A stretch of DNA of 64,000 nt from Platanthera guangdongensis (taxonomy: Eukaryota; Streptophyta; Magnoliopsida; Asparagales; Orchidaceae). How positions within the stretch are numbered: position 1 is the first letter of the stretch; each line of letters opens with the position of its first letter. The stretch is from NCBI GenBank assembly GCA_039583875.1, contig CM077150.1, positions 184,330,375 to 184,394,374 of the forward strand, given 5' to 3'. The notes beneath the pieces are model-generated. The model did not search any database. It saw only the letters and a program-made list of their open reading frames with translations, and was not told the origin of the DNA. Position numbers and translations under genes: made by a program. Of this stretch, positions 62,582 through 64,000 are shown in pieces.

Positions 62582-63929
62582 TTAGTTGATTTTTAGTTTA
62601 AGATTTTCTGAGTTAACAGATTCAAGATTTCCTAGTTTTTCTCTAAGGGTTTTTATTTCTTTCTCTGAACTAATTAAATCTAAAAACATAGTCTTGAATT
62701 CAATTTTAAATGAATCAGAATTATAATCAAAACTTGAAAGAACCTGATCTGCCTCTGACTCTGAGGCTGCCTCATCTTTAGATTCACCTTCTGATCCTGA
62801 ACTGCTCCTCGAGGCATCTATTGTCATAAGGCAAACCTCCTTGTTTCTTGCTTCTTCCGCTTCAACACTTGAGCTGGAGGAGGATGATTCTTCTTCAGTA
62901 TCACTCCATGTTTCAGCAACAAAGGCTTTGTCTCTCTTTTTGTACCTGCTGGAGGAGGGCCTGCTGCTGTGTTTTCTCCTGGAGTCTTTTTCTCTGCTTT
63001 TCTCCTTCTTCTAGCATTCTGGACATTCAGAGATGTAATGTCCAGGCTTTCTACATCCAAAGCACACAACCTCCTTGGTTGGTGTCTTGTCATATTTGGG
63101 CTTATCATCCTGCCTGGATGATTTTCTTCTGAAGTCCTTTCTAGCCATCTTATAAAATCTTTTTGCAAAGAGGCTCATTAGTTCTTCATTGGATGTTGAG
63201 GTCTCACTTTCCTCTGATGCCTTGAAAGTTATACTGTGATCTTTTCTCACTAGAGTTGTTGATTTTTGTTCAGCTGCTTCTCTTGATTTAATCAACTGCT
63301 CGTAAGATTTTAGTTTGCCTAGCAGAGATTTAGTTGATATCTCATTTAGGCTTCTGGCTTCTTTGATAGGCCAGATTCTTGAGTCCCAAGAGCTAGGGAA
63401 GCACATCAAGATTTTGTCATTCACCTTTGTAAGGGTGATATCTTTATCTAAGGTTTTAAGCTCATTGATGATTGAGCTCAACCTATTGTACATTTCAGCA
63501 ACTGATTCATCCTCATCCTTCTTAAAATTCTCATACAGGGATATGAGATTTGATCTCCTGTCTTTCCATTCATCAGATGAACCTGCTACCATTTGGTTGA
63601 GAGAGTCCCAAATGGCCTTGGCTGAGATGCACTCAGCCACTTTCTGAAATATATCATCTGACATAGTCTGAGCCAAGATGTTCATTGCTTTTGCATCTGC
63701 AATTGTGGCTTTCCTCCGGGCTTCAGTCCACTCAGGTGGTGGCACTGCTGTTGTGCTTGAAGATGTTGCAGAAAATGTGAAGAGTTCGGGGGGGACCTGT
63801 CAAAATAGAATTGTAGATATCTTCATCAATAGATTTCATATACAATTTGATTCTTGCCTTCTAGATGGCAAATCAGTTAAGATTGCATACTGGAGGTCTG
63901 ATGCTTGCATAATCTTTGTTTTAAGCCAT
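62582..63929 (-). pseudogene. gag: gag of element E
   Basis: ATG at 63929 on the minus strand (MA, then TAA, NKDYASIRPPVCNL). The N-terminal copia Gag block KARIKLYMKSIDEDIYNSIL is followed by a frame slip at a C7 run (about 63788), then PPPEWTEARRKATIADAKAM, IWDSLNQMVAGSSDEW, NLISLYENFKKDEDESVAEM and INELKTLDKDITLTKVNDKI. The zinc knuckle is CFGCRKPGHYISEC (about 63022-63063), then TAG. A Lys/Arg/Ser-rich stretch with an acidic Ser run and a coiled-coil-like end (SSEKEIKTLREKLGNLES) follows. The layout matches A's gag. Confidence 0.88.
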
Positions 63930-64000
63930 TCTGTGAAGAAATAAATCTAATAACGGAAATAAAACAATTAGATCTAACAAGAGGGATCTTTATGGTTCAG
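63930..64000 (-). other. 5' leader of element E at window edge
   Basis: The minus strand upstream of the gag ATG is AT-rich (AGATCCCTCTTGTTAGATC). By comparison with A the PBS and the 5' LTR should lie just outside the window. Confidence 0.6.

Larger units (their letters stand above)
32828..64000 (-). mobile_element. Element E: Sirevirus-like Ty1/copia in F's 5' LTR, extends beyond window
   Basis: E is a minus-strand copia element: gag (62582-63929), protease-integrase (60641-61789), I inserted in integrase, RT-RNase H (37654-39672), motif-rich spacer (37261-37653), post-pol ORF (34508-37260), PPT (34333-34342) and 3' LTR (32828-34332). Its plan, PPT and LTR 3' end match A, so the two are relatives, but the repeated motif differs. 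By analogy with A, where gag starts 92 bp from the LTR, E's 5' LTR should begin within about 100 bp right of base 64000. Confidence 0.92.

Noticed and set aside
1..64000. Host protein-coding genes, rRNA, tRNA or a DNA transposon
   Set aside because: Every stretch with recognisable coding content is Gag, Pol or an element-specific ORF, and every long non-coding stretch is an LTR, leader or spacer of a named element. Only bases 1 to about 110 remain unassigned.

Overview
This window is plant nuclear DNA made entirely of nested LTR retrotransposons. I see no host gene, rRNA, tRNA or convincing DNA transposon. The evidence for an angiosperm is the set of lineages: Tekay/Del-type chromoviruses with a C-terminal chromodomain, a Tat-type Ty3 element with two RNase H domains and antisense ORFs, and Sirevirus-like Ty1/copia elements with an extra ORF after pol. 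Most primer-binding sites match initiator-Met tRNA. Most pol frames are intact in register but broken by nonsense codons that look like C-to-T decay. This is old, gene-poor and probably methylated heterochromatin. The species cannot be named from the sequence.

Layout, using my own labels. G (+, Tekay-like) supplies a gag fragment at 209-817. F (-, same family) is inserted in G's gag zinc knuckle; its 3' LTR is 818-3064 and its 5' LTR starts at 32577. Two separate nests sit inside F. In the left nest, F's gag holds B (-, Ty3), whose 5' LTR is split by A (+, Sirevirus-like copia, 12765-30944, target duplication CTCCA). A's integrase is split by D (-, non-autonomous Ty3, 17771-23381, target duplication CTACT). 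In the right nest, F's 5' LTR holds E (-, Sirevirus-like copia, 32828 to beyond 64000). E's integrase is split by I (+, Tat, 39678-60635, target duplication TTTCA/TTTCT). I's 3' LTR is split by J (+, copia, 52693-60168, target duplication ATGTC/ATGCC). Both arms are five levels deep. J is the youngest, with about 1% LTR divergence counted by eye.

The block 5904-8672 is rearranged: F's gag-protease and B's integrase core both lie inverted relative to the rest of their own elements, around a piece of B's 3' LTR that is not inverted.

The most interesting points are these. D encodes a 672-codon Gag/linker/integrase-C-terminus fusion and shares its leader with B, its likely autonomous helper. A and E carry dense element-specific short inverted-repeat arrays (TGTCGACA in A, TTCGTCGA/TCGACGAA in E) in the LTR and in the pol-ORF3 spacer; in E the same motif also runs through predicted gag coding sequence, and it recurs in the unrelated element F. 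I carries two antisense genes with a TATA box and frame-joining introns, a 146-bp tandem repeat, a fresh 1.3-kb duplication of protease-RT, and a run of 48 G. F has two candidate introns that restore its gag and gag-protease frames.
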